A stretch of DNA of 64,000 bases from Mesorhizobium loti (GCF_013170705.1 NZ_CP033334.1:2395501-2459500); one strand, 5' to 3'. Positions 55,088 to 63,589 are shown, counted from the stretch's first letter. The notes: a model not told the origin generated them from the letters alone. Translations and numbers: made by a program.

Positions 55088-55932
55088 GGCTCGAGCGGCG
55101 GCGCAATGTCGGCGATGCGATCTTCGTCGACGAGGTCGGCATCGAATACGGCGTCCATGGCGATTTCCGCCTGCGCAGCGCCTACCAGCCGATTTTCGCG
55201 CCGCTCGGCGGCACGCTGCACGCGGTGGCGGTCGAAGGGCTGATCGAGCCGCACCGTGACGGCCGGGCAGGGTCGCCGCGGGCGTTCTTCGAGAGCATTG
55301 CGGTGTCGGACCGGCTGTTTGTCGAAACCATGTGCCGGGTTCTGCATCTCAGGAATTTCCAGAACATCGGCGTCGACGGGCTCGACCTGTTCTTCAATTA
55401 CAATCCCATGGTCAACGACCATCCCGGGCGGGCGCTGGCCGAGATCCGGCTGATGAGCCGGCATCTCGGCGAGCTCGGCCTTGCCCCCGGCATGCTGGTC
55501 TGCGAAATCACCGAACAGGCGGCGGACGACGCGCTTCTGGCACGGCTGGTGCGCGAAATGCGGCGCGACGGCATCCGCATCGCCATCGACGATTTCGGCA
55601 CCGGCCACTCGACCGAGGAGCGGGTGAGCCTGCTCCAGCCCGATATCGTGAAGATCGATGGCGGCTGGTTTGGAGAGTTCTGTCGCCACACCGCCGCCGA
55701 ACGTTTCTTCAGGCCGCTGGTGTCCAGCCTGCACGATCGCGGCGCCAGGGTGCTGGTCGAAGGCATCGAGCAGCCCGTCCATCTGCGCGTCGCGCTCGAT
55801 GGCGGCGTCGACCTGCTGCAGGGCTTCCTTCTGGCCCGGCCGGCGCTAGCCGGCACCATCTTCGACGAAAAGCCGATCGCCATCGATGCGCTGCTGGGCA
55901 AGGAGAACAATGTCGTGCCGCTTTTTGGATAG
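55084..55932 (+). CDS. EAL-domain protein, second of a coupled pair
   Basis: The 282-residue protein is another lone EAL domain with AVEGLIEPHRDG, FFNYNPMVND, CEITEQAADD, IDDFGTGHSTEERV, VKIDGGWF and LVEGIEQPVHL. Its active-site set looks complete for c-di-GMP hydrolysis, unlike its partner. It is translationally coupled to the upstream EAL gene, a likely tandem duplication that diverged. A RIME-like pair follows. Confidence 0.87.
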   Translation: MRLERRRNVGDAIFVDEVGIEYGVHGDFRLRSAYQPIFAPLGGTLHAVAVEGLIEPHRDGRAGSPRAFFESIAVSDRLFVETMCRVLHLRNFQNIGVDGLDLFFNYNPMVNDHPGRALAEIRLMSRHLGELGLAPGMLVCEITEQAADDALLARLVREMRRDGIRIAIDDFGTGHSTEERVSLLQPDIVKIDGGWFGEFCRHTAAERFFRPLVSSLHDRGARVLVEGIEQPVHLRVALDGGVDLLQGFLLARPALAGTIFDEKPIAIDALLGKENNVVPLFG

Positions 55933-55969
55933 GCACGTCGGCAATTGGCGAAAGCCATTGCAAGAGCGT

Positions 55970-56129
55970 CCTTCTCCCCGTTTACGGGGAGAAGTGCCCG
56001 GCAGGGCGATGAGGGGCGGCGCGACGAATCGGAATTGTCCATTTCGGAGCTGAGCCATGCTGAGAGACGCCGGCGCCGCCCCTCATCTGGCTGCCGCCAT
56101 CTTCTCCCCGTAAACGGGGAGAAGGACGC
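55970..56129. repeat. RIME-like inverted pair, units in reversed order
   Basis: The first unit (55970-56022) has CTTCTCCCCGTTTACGGGG, TGCCCGGCAGGGCGATGAGG and ends GGCGGCGC. The second (56071-56129) begins CGGCGCCGCCCCTCATCTGG and ends CGGGGAGAAGGACGC. The GCGCC ends face inwards, the reverse of the arrangement at 35793-35947. Confidence 0.85.
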
Positions 56130-56228
56130 TTTCATCACTGCCGCTGATGGTCGCGCCAAAACAAATCATTGGTTCAAGGCACGGCGGCTGCGATAATCGT
56201 CTGGCCAAGGCAGCTCCGGGGATCGTCC

Positions 56229-56837
56229 ATGATACTCTACAGCATGATCGACAGCGGCAATTGCTACAAGCCGCGCCTGCTGATGGCCAAGCTTGGCCTC
56301 GCCTTCACCACGATCGAGGTGAGTTCGCATACCGGCGACACGCGAAAAGCCGACTTCGTCGCCAAGAACCCCAACGCCATGGTGCCGCTGCTCGAACTCG
56401 ACGATGGTCGCCGGCTGGCCGAATCCAACGCCATCCTTCTCTATCTCGCCGAAGGCACGCGCTTCCTGCCATTGGACAGATACGAGCGCGGGCTCGCCTA
56501 TCAATGGCTGTTCTTCGAGCAATACAGCCACGAGCCCTACATCGCCGTGCGCAAGGCGCTGCTGACCTTTCCCGAGCGCGCCAGGGATGCCACGCCCGAG
56601 CGGCTGGCCGTGACGCTGGAGCGCGGCAACAAGGCACTGGGCGTGATGAACAAGTATCTGGAGAACAACGCCTTCTTCGCCGGCAACGCCTTCAGCGTCG
56701 CCGACATCGCGCTCTATGCCTACACGCATACGGCCGAGCAGGGCGGCTTCCAGCTCGACGCCTATCCGGCTGTCATGGCCTGGCTTGGCCGCGTCGAGGC
56801 GGATCCGGGGCATGTGCCAATCGAGTGGGTTGGATAG
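56229..56837 (+). CDS. Glutathione S-transferase
   Basis: The 202-residue protein has an N-terminal thioredoxin-like domain (MILYSMIDSGNCYKPRLLMA, NPNAMVPLLELDDGRRLAES, NAILLYLAEG). An all-helical C-terminal domain with FSVADIALYAYTHTAEQGGF follows. This is the bacterial GST layout. It conjugates or reduces small electrophiles with glutathione in the cytosol. ATG 56229 starts the fold directly; the longer frame upstream is read-through. Confidence 0.88.
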   Translation: MILYSMIDSGNCYKPRLLMAKLGLAFTTIEVSSHTGDTRKADFVAKNPNAMVPLLELDDGRRLAESNAILLYLAEGTRFLPLDRYERGLAYQWLFFEQYSHEPYIAVRKALLTFPERARDATPERLAVTLERGNKALGVMNKYLENNAFFAGNAFSVADIALYAYTHTAEQGGFQLDAYPAVMAWLGRVEADPGHVPIEWVG

Positions 56838-56951
56838 GATACCCTTGTCCTCACGCTCGTAGCCGCTCCGCGGCTCGCTCCGGACGGGGCGCGCCAACAG
56901 GCGCGACGCCCGGTCGGGCTTGCGGCCTTCGGCCGAAAAGCAAAGCGGGGG

Positions 56952-57206
56952 CTATTTCAACAAATGGTCATAGCCCGCATGGCTGCCGATCCAGAACCAG
57001 ATCACATCATCATTGTCACGGATGGCAACGGCTCGGTAACTATCGTCGACCCGCGCCGACCAATAACGTCCCACCTGTTTGAAATGCAGTGATGGATGAA
57101 AAGGATCAGCACGCAGTCTGGCAAAACGCCTGTCCGCTTTTGCTCTGATCGACGATCGCAGTTTTTCGTAAGCCTCTCAGAATGATGGAGAGGCGACGTG
57201 ATTCAC
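56952..57206 (-). pseudogene. RelE/ParE-like toxin with an in-frame stop
   Basis: From GTG 57206 the frame reads VNHVASPSF, then TGA (57177-57179, codon 10), then EAYEKLRSSIRAKADRRF. It continues ADPFHPSLHFKQVGRYWSAR and DDVIWFWIGSHAGYDHLLK to TAG at 56952. The family has FW-x-AY here, so TGA most simply replaces TGG (Trp). No ATG or GTG follows early enough to restore the product. The antitoxin upstream overlaps by four bases and is intact, so only the toxin is broken. Confidence 0.75.
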
Positions 57207-57403
57207 AGAGGCCGGGTCCGGCCAGCGCGATGATCAGCCAGTGCCTGTTCGGCAAGCTTGTCCAGCCGACCCGCCCTCGCGTCAGCCTCCATCTGCCGAT
57301 CCCACATGTCTGATCGAAGCGCCTCGAACCAGGCGGCAAACGCCTTCAGTTCCTCGGGGCTCAATTCGGCGACGGATTTTTCGATTTGCTCGAGTTTGGT
57401 CAT
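57203..57403 (-). CDS. Antitoxin of a RelE-type pair
   Basis: The 66-residue acidic helical protein reads MTKLEQIEKSVAELSPEELK, AFAAWFEALRSDMWDRQM and ends DHRAGRTRPL. This matches the small antitoxins that precede RelE-like toxins in many alphaproteobacteria. Its stop overlaps the toxin GTG. The partner toxin carries an early stop codon, so this antitoxin may now be free to bind DNA or other toxins. Confidence 0.75.
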   Translation of the reverse strand: MTKLEQIEKSVAELSPEELKAFAAWFEALRSDMWDRQMEADARAGRLDKLAEQALADHRAGRTRPL

Positions 57404-57487
57404 GGCCGAATGGTACCACTATTGGGCTAAAAATACCATCGGTGGGACCATCGCGCCGGTTGCGGCACCTAACCCCAGACAAACAAA

Positions 57488-57509
57488 AAGGCGGGATAAA
57501 TCCCGCCTT
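57488..57509 (-). terminator. Rho-independent terminator downstream of the cold-shock gene
   Basis: AAGGCGGGA-TAAA-TCCCGCCTT is a perfect 9-bp stem. On the minus strand it is followed by TTTTGTTTG. It lies 168 bases after the cold-shock stop, implying a long 3' untranslated region. Confidence 0.8.
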
Positions 57510-57676
57510 CCCATGCTTGGTAGCCTGATCGGGAGCGTCCGGTCCGGGCTGGCAGCTATCTGCTGTTCCAGCGTATCGGGTCTTTCCGCTCCGGGCGCGC
57601 TTCTCGCGCGACCGTCAGTACATCCGTGACTTGCCGCGCGCCCCGAGCTATCGCCCGGCGCGCGCCATTCGCAAAA

Positions 57677-57889
57677 TCAGGCTGCCTTGCTCAGAGATCC
57701 AGCGGACGACTTGCCAGTGCGGCGGTCCTGCTCGATCTCGAAGTTGATCTTCTGGCCTTCGACCAGGGTCGACAGTCCAGCGCGCTCGACAGCGGAGATG
57801 TGAACGAAAACGTCCGCGCCGCCCGCGTCAGGCTGGATGAAGCCGAAGCCCTTGGTGGCGTTGAACCACTTGACCGTTCCAGTTGCCAT
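57677..57889 (-). CDS. cspA: Cold-shock domain protein
   Basis: The 70-residue protein has [20 protein letters not shown] (RNP1 KGFGFI), [10 protein letters not shown] (RNP2) and [20 protein letters not shown], the complete single-domain cold-shock fold. It binds RNA and single-stranded DNA as an RNA chaperone. No coding frame precedes it within 270 bases, leaving room for a long 5' leader typical of csp genes. Which of several csp paralogues it is cannot be decided. Confidence 0.93.
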   Translation of the reverse strand: MATGTVKWFNATKGFGFIQPDAGGADVFVHISAVERAGLSTLVEGQKINFEIEQDRRTGKSSAGSLSKAA

Positions 57890-58163
57890 AAAAATAGTCC
57901 TTGCATTTGCTTTGGTTTGACCAGACCGAAGTCCAGCCGGTGTGCATCGAGATTTTGGAGATAGACGTCAGCAAACGCGAAGATCGCGAGGCCCGGATCG
58001 ATCGGCCGAAATATCAATGGGGCTGATATAGGCTGCTTTCGCACCAAAAACAAGACTGTGTGAGAAAGCCGTGATCGCGGGACTGCCCAACGGCCGCCCC
58101 AATCTGGTGAAACCGTTGCCACAGATCGCGCTGTCCTTGGGTCGCGGATCAGGGGAGAGGACC

Positions 58164-58490
58164 ATGAAAACCATTCTGCTTGCCGCCTGCCTGACGCTGG
58201 TGGCCGCCGAGGCGCGGGCGATCTCGCGCTACGACCCGACGCATATGAGCTGCGGCAAGGTGCAGTCGACGATCGCGCGCCAGGGCGCGGTCATCCTGCG
58301 CTACCAGTCGACACGCGTGCCGGGGCTGCCGCTTTACGACCGCTATGTGCAGAGCCAGCAGTTCTGCACCATGGGCGAGGTGAGGACGCGGGCCTATGTG
58401 CCGAGCGCCGACACCAAGTCCTGCCCGGTCTACAACTGCAAGCGTCCGGACAATGACCATTTCCGCCGCCGTTTCCCGCGCCGTCACTAG
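58164..58490 (+). CDS. Small secreted Cys-containing protein
   Basis: The 108-residue product starts at ATG 58164 behind AGGGGAGAGG. It has a signal peptide (MKTILLAACLTLVAAEARA). The mature part contains MSCGKVQSTIARQGAVILRY, RYVQSQQFCTMGEVRTRAYV and SCPVYNCKRP, with four Cys that may form disulphides. It is a recurring small secreted protein type in rhizobia, function unknown. Confidence 0.75.
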   Translation: MKTILLAACLTLVAAEARAISRYDPTHMSCGKVQSTIARQGAVILRYQSTRVPGLPLYDRYVQSQQFCTMGEVRTRAYVPSADTKSCPVYNCKRPDNDHFRRRFPRRH

Positions 58491-58530
58491 AGCTTTGTTT
58501 TTGACGCATTGCCGGACGGAAAGCCGCTCA

Positions 58531-58589
58531 CAGGTGATGCCGCCTGCGAACGATCCCCGGCTCGGCCTGACCTGAATCTCGACGCGCCT
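58531..58589. repeat. Dispersed repeat, internally deleted copy (copy C)
   Basis: The segment starts CAGGTGATGCCGCCTGCGAA and ends CTCGGCCTGACCTGAATCTC plus GACGCGCCT. It has both end segments of the element at 259-385 but lacks the middle 70 bases. Confidence 0.6.
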
Positions 58590-58601
58590 CAAGACCAAGC
58601 C

Positions 58602-59171
58602 CTAGAACCCGAAGGACACCTGCGCCGGGGGCGGCGGGCCGACGCGCACGCCTTCCATGGCCAGCATCTTCTCCTTGGTGACCGAGCCGCCGGGCGCGGA
58701 GAAGCCGCCGATCTTGCCGCCGGCCGCAAGGATGCGGTGGCAAGGAATGACCAGCGGCACCGGATTGGCGCCAAGGGCGGCACCCGTTTCGCGCGGCAGG
58801 CCGGCATGGCCGGCGCGCTTGGCCAGTTCGCCATAGGTGGTGGTCTCGCCATAGCTGAGTTTGCGTGCCGCGTCGTAGATGGCGAGGCGGAACTCGTCGA
58901 CGCCGTCGAGATCGACCGGGACGCCGGAGAAATCGACGTCCTCGCCGGCGGCGTAAGCCTTGATCGAGACGATCAGGTCGACCACCCATGATGGCAGGGC
59001 GGAGGAGGCGGAAACACCGGCATGGCGCATCAGCCGCCGCTCCACTGCTTCGCGGCTGCGTTCGGGCAGGCAGAGCCGGATCAGGCCCTTTTCGCTCCAG
59101 GCAATGCCCATGAAACCGATCACTGTTTCTAACACTGCGTGGCCGGCTGTGATCGAAGATGTCGTTTCCAT
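58602..59171 (-). CDS. ogt: Methylated-DNA--protein-cysteine methyltransferase
   Basis: The 189-residue protein repairs O6-alkylguanine by transferring the alkyl group to its own Cys144 in VIPCHRILAAGG. LSYGETTTYGELAKRAG and GAALGANPVPL form the DNA-binding part. ATG 59171 follows AAAGGAGCG; a longer frame upstream is not needed. It has only the alkyltransferase domain, as in Ogt, not the AraC part of Ada. Divergent from the lytic transglycosylase gene. Confidence 0.9.
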   Translation of the reverse strand: METTSSITAGHAVLETVIGFMGIAWSEKGLIRLCLPERSREAVERRLMRHAGVSASSALPSWVVDLIVSIKAYAAGEDVDFSGVPVDLDGVDEFRLAIYDAARKLSYGETTTYGELAKRAGHAGLPRETGAALGANPVPLVIPCHRILAAGGKIGGFSAPGGSVTKEKMLAMEGVRVGPPPPAQVSFGF

Positions 59172-59352
59172 GATGCGCTCCTTTCCGCAAAGCGGCGAAA
59201 TCCGGGATTCCATGCAGTACATATCAGGAACAATATGGCATCCGTGCCCGTGTCCGGCCACCCGAAAACCACCATATGGCCCCGATTGCCCCCCAGGAAT
59301 CGCTGGTGTAAGGGAAATCTTAACGACCCGACAAACCGGACCAGAGCGCGGC

Positions 59353-60330
59353 TTGCCAGCAAAACATACCCTTATCGCGATCGGCGTGATCATGGCGGCG
59401 GCCAGCATGAGCGGCTGCACCTCGACCTCGCAGATGAAGGCCGCGCCGTCCCTGACCGAGACCGCGACTGTCGCCGGTGCCGATGCCGGCTTCACCATAC
59501 CGCTGCCGGACACGGTTTCGGTGCTGCCGCAATCCTCGGGCATCGCCCCCATCCAGACCGCCGAACTCGCCCCTGGCGCCGTCATTTCGGAAGGTGAGGC
59601 CGCAGTCGCGCCAGCCAGCCAGCCGACCGCCGCGACCGCGGCCTTTGCCGGCGCGACGCCGACGGCTCCGGCCGTGCCCGCCATCATGATCGCCAGCCCC
59701 AGTGCCTGGCAGGCGCCGCCGCCCTCCAAGGCAGGCCAGCCGGTGAAGGCCGCGCAGCCCGTGATCAAGTCCGCCGAAACCTATACGACAGCCGGCCTCG
59801 TCGTGCCGGCGGTCGCTGGCGGCCAGAAAGCCATGCCCGGCGTGCAGCAGGTGGCCTATGTCGTGCCGCAGAACCCGGCTTCCCTCGTGCAGTTCCCGTC
59901 GGCGCCGCTCAGCCCCGCCGCCCCGGAAGAGCACACAGGCATGCGCGGCGATGTCGACCGGCTGATCGTCAAATACGCCGCGCTCTACCAAGTGCCGGTG
60001 GATCTGGTGCGCCATGTCGTCAACCGCGAAAGCACCTACAACCCCAAGGCCTACAACAACGGCCATTGGGGGCTGATGCAGATCAAGCACGCGACGGCGC
60101 GCGGCATGGGCTATGACGGGCCGGCCAAGGGCCTGTTCGACGCCGAGACCAATCTCAAATACGCGGTCAAATATCTGCGTGGCGCCTGGCTGGTGGCGGA
60201 TGGCAACGCCAAGAAGGCCGACTGGCTCTACCAGACTGGCTATTATTTCGACGCCAAGCGCAAGGGCCTGCTCGAGGCGACCGGCCTCGGTGTCGACCGC
60301 AAGCGGCGCCGCCTGCAGCCAGACGCCTGA
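59353..60330 (+). CDS. Lipoprotein lytic transglycosylase (SLT domain)
   Basis: The 325-residue protein has a lipoprotein signal (HTLIAIGVIMAAASMSGC), a Pro/Ala-rich linker of about 150 residues and a C-terminal SLT domain. VDLVRHVVNRESTYNPKAYN holds the catalytic Glu; GHWGLMQIKHATARGMGY and NLKYAVKYLRGAW follow. It cleaves peptidoglycan in the periplasm. The start TTG 59353 is inferred from the signal sequence; no strong ribosome site was seen. Confidence 0.83.
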   Translation: MPAKHTLIAIGVIMAAASMSGCTSTSQMKAAPSLTETATVAGADAGFTIPLPDTVSVLPQSSGIAPIQTAELAPGAVISEGEAAVAPASQPTAATAAFAGATPTAPAVPAIMIASPSAWQAPPPSKAGQPVKAAQPVIKSAETYTTAGLVVPAVAGGQKAMPGVQQVAYVVPQNPASLVQFPSAPLSPAAPEEHTGMRGDVDRLIVKYAALYQVPVDLVRHVVNRESTYNPKAYNNGHWGLMQIKHATARGMGYDGPAKGLFDAETNLKYAVKYLRGAWLVADGNAKKADWLYQTGYYFDAKRKGLLEATGLGVDRKRRRLQPDA

Positions 60331-60335
60331 GCGCG

Positions 60336-60824
60336 ATGCCCGAGCCGCGCCCGCCGGCCCTCAACGACATCCGGTTGCGCAAGATCCTCGACGAGACCCT
60401 CGTTGCACCGCACTGGCCGGACGGTTTTGTGATGCGCAGCTTCGAGCCCGGCGACGCGCCGCCTCTTCATGCGCTGCTGAGCGAGGTGTTCGACGACGGC
60501 ACCGACGGCCCATTCGACGAATGGTGGCCGCGCATCTCCGGCGACCCCGAATTCGATCCGGAATTGTGTTTCCTCGTCATCGATGCCAAGGGCCGGCTGG
60601 CGGCGGCGGCACTGTGCTGGACGTCGGCCTTCGTCAAGGACCTCGCCGTTCATCCCGAGGCGCGCGGCAAGGGCATCGGCGAAGCGCTGATGTGGCATGT
60701 CTTTGCCAGTTTTCGCGACCGGGGCGCTGACCGTGTCGACCTGAAGACCAATACGGTCGAGAATCCCGCCGCGGTACGGCTCTACGAGCGGCTGGGGATG
60801 ACGCCGGTCGCCTGGGAAGGCTAG
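60336..60824 (+). CDS. GNAT-family N-acetyltransferase
   Basis: The 162-residue protein has the GNAT motifs FLVIDAKGRLAAAALCWTSA, VKDLAVHPEARGKGIGEALM (acetyl-CoA loop) and VENPAAVRLYERLGMTPV. It starts five bases after the lytic transglycosylase stop, so the two are cotranscribed. The acceptor substrate is unknown. It is unrelated in sequence to the 28911-29315 GNAT. Confidence 0.87.
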   Translation: MPEPRPPALNDIRLRKILDETLVAPHWPDGFVMRSFEPGDAPPLHALLSEVFDDGTDGPFDEWWPRISGDPEFDPELCFLVIDAKGRLAAAALCWTSAFVKDLAVHPEARGKGIGEALMWHVFASFRDRGADRVDLKTNTVENPAAVRLYERLGMTPVAWEG

Positions 60825-60879
60825 AACAGTTCACCGTTTCACGGAAACGGCGAACCTCTTCGTGACTCTTTTGTTTTGA

Positions 60880-60945
60880 GGCAATTCCATGGGGAAAGCG
60901 CGCGCTTTTCCCGGGAAAAACCGTTCACGCTTTCCTGGAATTGCC
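60880..60945. repeat. Palindrome related to the 7051-7121 element
   Basis: The arms GGCAATTCCA and TGGAATTGCC enclose GGGGAAAGCGCGCGC and ACCGTTCACGCTTTCC, which match the inverted interior of the 7051-7121 palindrome. It fills much of the 344-bp gap 60825-61168, where no gene was seen. Confidence 0.65.
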
Positions 60946-61168
60946 GCCGCCAATCGCTTCCTGCCGGCCGATTTTCCCGGAAAACCCAGCGCTCTGTGAA
61001 CTGCTTCACAGAGGCGGCCGCCGGCTTATGCTAACGAAGCGTGATGACGCCTTCAGCTGATCCGGGACCGTCGATCAGCTAGGCACAGGAGGAGGCCGCA
61101 TCGGCATGTGCCTGCGGCAGGTCCCGGGGCGGGGGTTCCGGGGCCTGCCGTCCTGCGCGGTCTTCTCT

Positions 61169-61488
61169 CTAGATATCCGGCGCATTGCCGATCTTCTTCT
61201 TGGGCTCGAGCGCCCAGGCGCGGCCCTCATCGCCGCCCCACAGCAGCCAGGCGATGTGGCCGGCTGAGGGGTTGTCCTCATTGCCGAAGTTTTTCCCGCG
61301 CTTGTCGACCTCGTGGCGCGCGAAATAGCTGACGAGGCGAGCTTCTCGCGATTCTTCAGCTCGGTCGCCCGCGCGACACCGATCTCGGTGCCGCCACGGC
61401 CGAACCGCTCGCGCAGCCTGAGCCCCCTGGCGGCATTGTCGGCCACCACTTGCGGACAGCGCAGGTCGATCTCGTCGGCGTCGTGCAT
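61169..61488 (-). pseudogene. Frameshifted phage-associated protein relict
   Basis: From ATG 61488 one frame reads DLRCPQVVADNAARGLRLRE, GRGGTEIGVARATELKNREK and then loses sense. A second frame resumes with RLVSYFARHEVDKRGKNF and NPSAGHIAWLLWGGDEGRAW up to the stop at 61169. The two halves join into a small domain seen in phage and prophage proteins, with a few residues missing at the junction near 61335. A deletion not divisible by three is the simplest explanation. Product name is uncertain. Confidence 0.65.
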
Positions 61489-61648
61489 TCTTCTCCCTGG
61501 TCCCGCAAGCCGTAGCCGATGGAGGCAATGCGGGAAAGGCGGAGGGGTTCCAACACGCGAAAGAAACTATCCACCAAGGTGGCACGTCGCATCTTGCCCG
61601 AAGTGGCTTGACGGTTAAGCTCCGGTCTCGACTGAAACCGGAGGAAAC

Positions 61649-62074
61649 ATGATGCGGCTTCTGCTCTCCAGCCTTGCCACCCTGGTCCTTGCGGCCCCGC
61701 TCGTTGCCGGCGCCGCGCGGGCCGCCGACGACTGCGCCAATGCGCAGGACCAGGCGACGATGGACCAATGCGCCGGCAAGGATTTCGATGCGGCCGACAA
61801 GAAACTCAACGAGGCCTACAAGCAGATCATGGGTCGGCTGAAGGACAATGCGCCTTCGAAGAAATTGCTGGTCGACGCGCAACGCGCCTGGGTCGCCTTC
61901 CGCGATTCCGAATGTGCCTTCCAGGGCGGGCCGCGCGAAACCGCCGGCAGCGTCTATCCCATGGTCGTCGCCAACTGCCAGGCGGGGCTCACCGAGAACC
62001 GGCTGAAGGAGCTCCAGAGCTATCTCCATTGCGAGGAAGGCGACCTAGACTGCCCGGTGCCGGCGGCACAGTAG
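61649..62074 (+). CDS. DUF1311/LprI-like secreted protein
   Basis: The 141-residue protein has a signal peptide (LLLSSLATLVLAAPLVAGAA). A Cys-bearing LprI/DUF1311 domain follows: DDCANAQDQATMDQCAGKDF, ADKKLNEAYKQIMGRL, AQRAWVAFRDSECAFQGG and VVANCQAGLTENRLKELQSY. LprI-type proteins can inhibit lysozyme; that role here is only possible. It starts at ATG 61649, with an in-frame ATG at 61652. Confidence 0.83.
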   Translation: MMRLLLSSLATLVLAAPLVAGAARAADDCANAQDQATMDQCAGKDFDAADKKLNEAYKQIMGRLKDNAPSKKLLVDAQRAWVAFRDSECAFQGGPRETAGSVYPMVVANCQAGLTENRLKELQSYLHCEEGDLDCPVPAAQ

Positions 62075-62212
62075 CCGTCATCCGCTCTTTCCAGGGTTTG
62101 GCTATCGTCGCCGCAAGCCGCGCAAGAATGTCGGAACCGATCGCGGCCAGACGTCCTTGGGTCGCAGAGCAACCGCGCCGGGACGCCGGCGCGCGGACCC
62201 AAGGAGCCGATC

Positions 62213-62956
62213 ATGATCACCTTTCCCAACGAATCCGCCAGGTACCGCACCGCACGCGAAAAACTCCTGAAGAAGGAAATCGAACTGCGCCGTGCCATGG
62301 AAGCCGTGGCCGAGGCGCGGCGTGCGCTGCCGCCGGGCGGGCTTGTCCGCCAGGATTATGTCTTCGACGCGCTCGATGCCGGCGGCAGGCCGGCGAAGGT
62401 GAAACTGTCGGAGCTGTTCGCGCCCGGCAGGGATTCGCTCATCCTGTACAACATGATGTTTCCGCGCCACCCGCGGGAAACGCGCGATGTGGCGGCAAGC
62501 GGCGGCACGGCCAGGCTCGCACGGCCGGACCAGCCATGCCCGTCCTGCACGGCGCTGCTAGACCAGTTCGACGGCGCGGTCGGCCATCTCGAAGCGGCCG
62601 GCTTCAACTTCGCCGTGGTGGCCAAGACCGCGCTGGAAAACCTCGTCACGCTCGGCCGGGACCGCGGCTGGCGCAACATGCGGCTGGTGTCGTCGGCCGC
62701 CAACAGTTTCAAGCGCGACTACAATGCCGAGGATGCCGACGGCGCGCAGATCCCGCTGCTGTCGGTGTTCCATCGGGACGGTGACGGCATCCGCCATTTC
62801 TGGTCGTCGGAGCTCGGCTTCGCGCCGACGGAGCCCGGCCAGGACCCGCGCGCCATCGGCACCTGCGAGATCCTGTGGAACCTGATGGATTTCACGCCGC
62901 AGGGAAGGCCGGATTGGCACGAGCAGCTGCAATATGGCGAGAGGTGCTGCCACTGA
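62213..62956 (+). CDS. DUF899 thioredoxin-like protein
   Basis: The 247-residue protein has the DUF899 pattern: ARYRTAREKLLKKEIELRRA, LSELFAPGRDSLILYNMMF, the PCPSC motif in QPCPSCTALLDQFDG and RHFWSSELGF. The family has a thioredoxin-like fold; its reaction is not established. ATG 62213 is the start. It ends 15 bases before the left inverted repeat of the DUF559 cassette. Confidence 0.85.
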   Translation: MITFPNESARYRTAREKLLKKEIELRRAMEAVAEARRALPPGGLVRQDYVFDALDAGGRPAKVKLSELFAPGRDSLILYNMMFPRHPRETRDVAASGGTARLARPDQPCPSCTALLDQFDGAVGHLEAAGFNFAVVAKTALENLVTLGRDRGWRNMRLVSSAANSFKRDYNAEDADGAQIPLLSVFHRDGDGIRHFWSSELGFAPTEPGQDPRAIGTCEILWNLMDFTPQGRPDWHEQLQYGERCCH

Positions 62957-62971
62957 GGGTGGTGCGGCCTC

Positions 62972-63589
62972 CCTTCTCCCCTTGTGGGAGAAGGTGGCCT
63001 CGCGAAGCGAGGTCGGATGAGGGGTGTTCCAGTGAACGCCAACCTCACTTATTGTTTCGCAATGCCACACCATCCTGTCCTGCCAGAAAAGAGACGTTTT
63101 GCCCGAACCTTGCGGCACGAGCCGACCGAGACCGAGGACAAGCTTAGGCATGAGTTGCGCGGTCGAAAACTGGATCGGATCAAGTTCCGCCGCCAAGTGC
63201 CGATTGGACGTTTCATTGCTGACTTTCTGTGCGCGGAGGCAATGCTGATCGTTGAGATAGACGGTAGCCAGCATGCAGACTCTGTCCACGATCGTGAGCG
63301 GAGCGCCGAGCTGAAGTTGCGAGGGTTCCGCGTGTTACGCTTCTGGAATGATGATGTGTTGCGAGAACTGGATTCTGTCTGTGACACCATCATCGCCTAT
63401 GTTCGGGACACAAGTTTGCAGCCATGGCGCTGATGGAGGTGCCTTCTCTCGCTGAGAAGAAAACGAGGCGGCAGTAGTTCTGCTTCGTCTCCGACATTGA
63501 AGGGGTTTTGAACAGGCGCATCGCCAAGCTGGAACACCCCTCATCCGACCGAGCTTCGCTCGGCCACCTTCTCCCACAAGGGGAGAAGG
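62972..63589. mobile_element. DUF559 cassette bounded by inverted RIME-like repeats
   Basis: The left end (62972-63032) begins CCTTCTCCCCTTGTGGGAG and ends GGATGAGGGGTGTTCCAG. The right end (63529-63589) is its near-exact inverse, beginning CTGGAACACCCCTCATCC. They differ mainly in the inner hairpin, CCTCGCGAAGCGAGG against CCGAGCTTCGCTCGG. A DUF559 gene is the only cargo. The pair without cargo is at 2866-3010. Mobility is inferred from this; no target-site duplication was confirmed. Confidence 0.6.
63062..63433 (+). CDS. DUF559 (Vsr-like) endonuclease-fold protein
   Basis: The 123-residue protein has RKLDRIKFRRQVPIGRFIAD and LIVEIDGSQH (Glu65, Asp67, Gln70 region), then LKLRGFRVLRFWNDDVL. 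These are the PD-(D/E)xK-like residues of DUF559, related to the very-short-patch repair endonuclease fold. ATG 63062 is chosen; an in-frame ATG at 63017 lies inside the left repeat with GAGG upstream. Codons are more A/T-rich than in neighbours. Target DNA is unknown. Confidence 0.85.
   Translation: MPHHPVLPEKRRFARTLRHEPTETEDKLRHELRGRKLDRIKFRRQVPIGRFIADFLCAEAMLIVEIDGSQHADSVHDRERSAELKLRGFRVLRFWNDDVLRELDSVCDTIIAYVRDTSLQPWR

Noticed and set aside
57460..57676. Possible rpsU gene after the cold-shock gene, as in some rhizobia
   Set aside because: The 168-base interval before the terminator has stops in all three minus-strand frames and no S21-like sequence.
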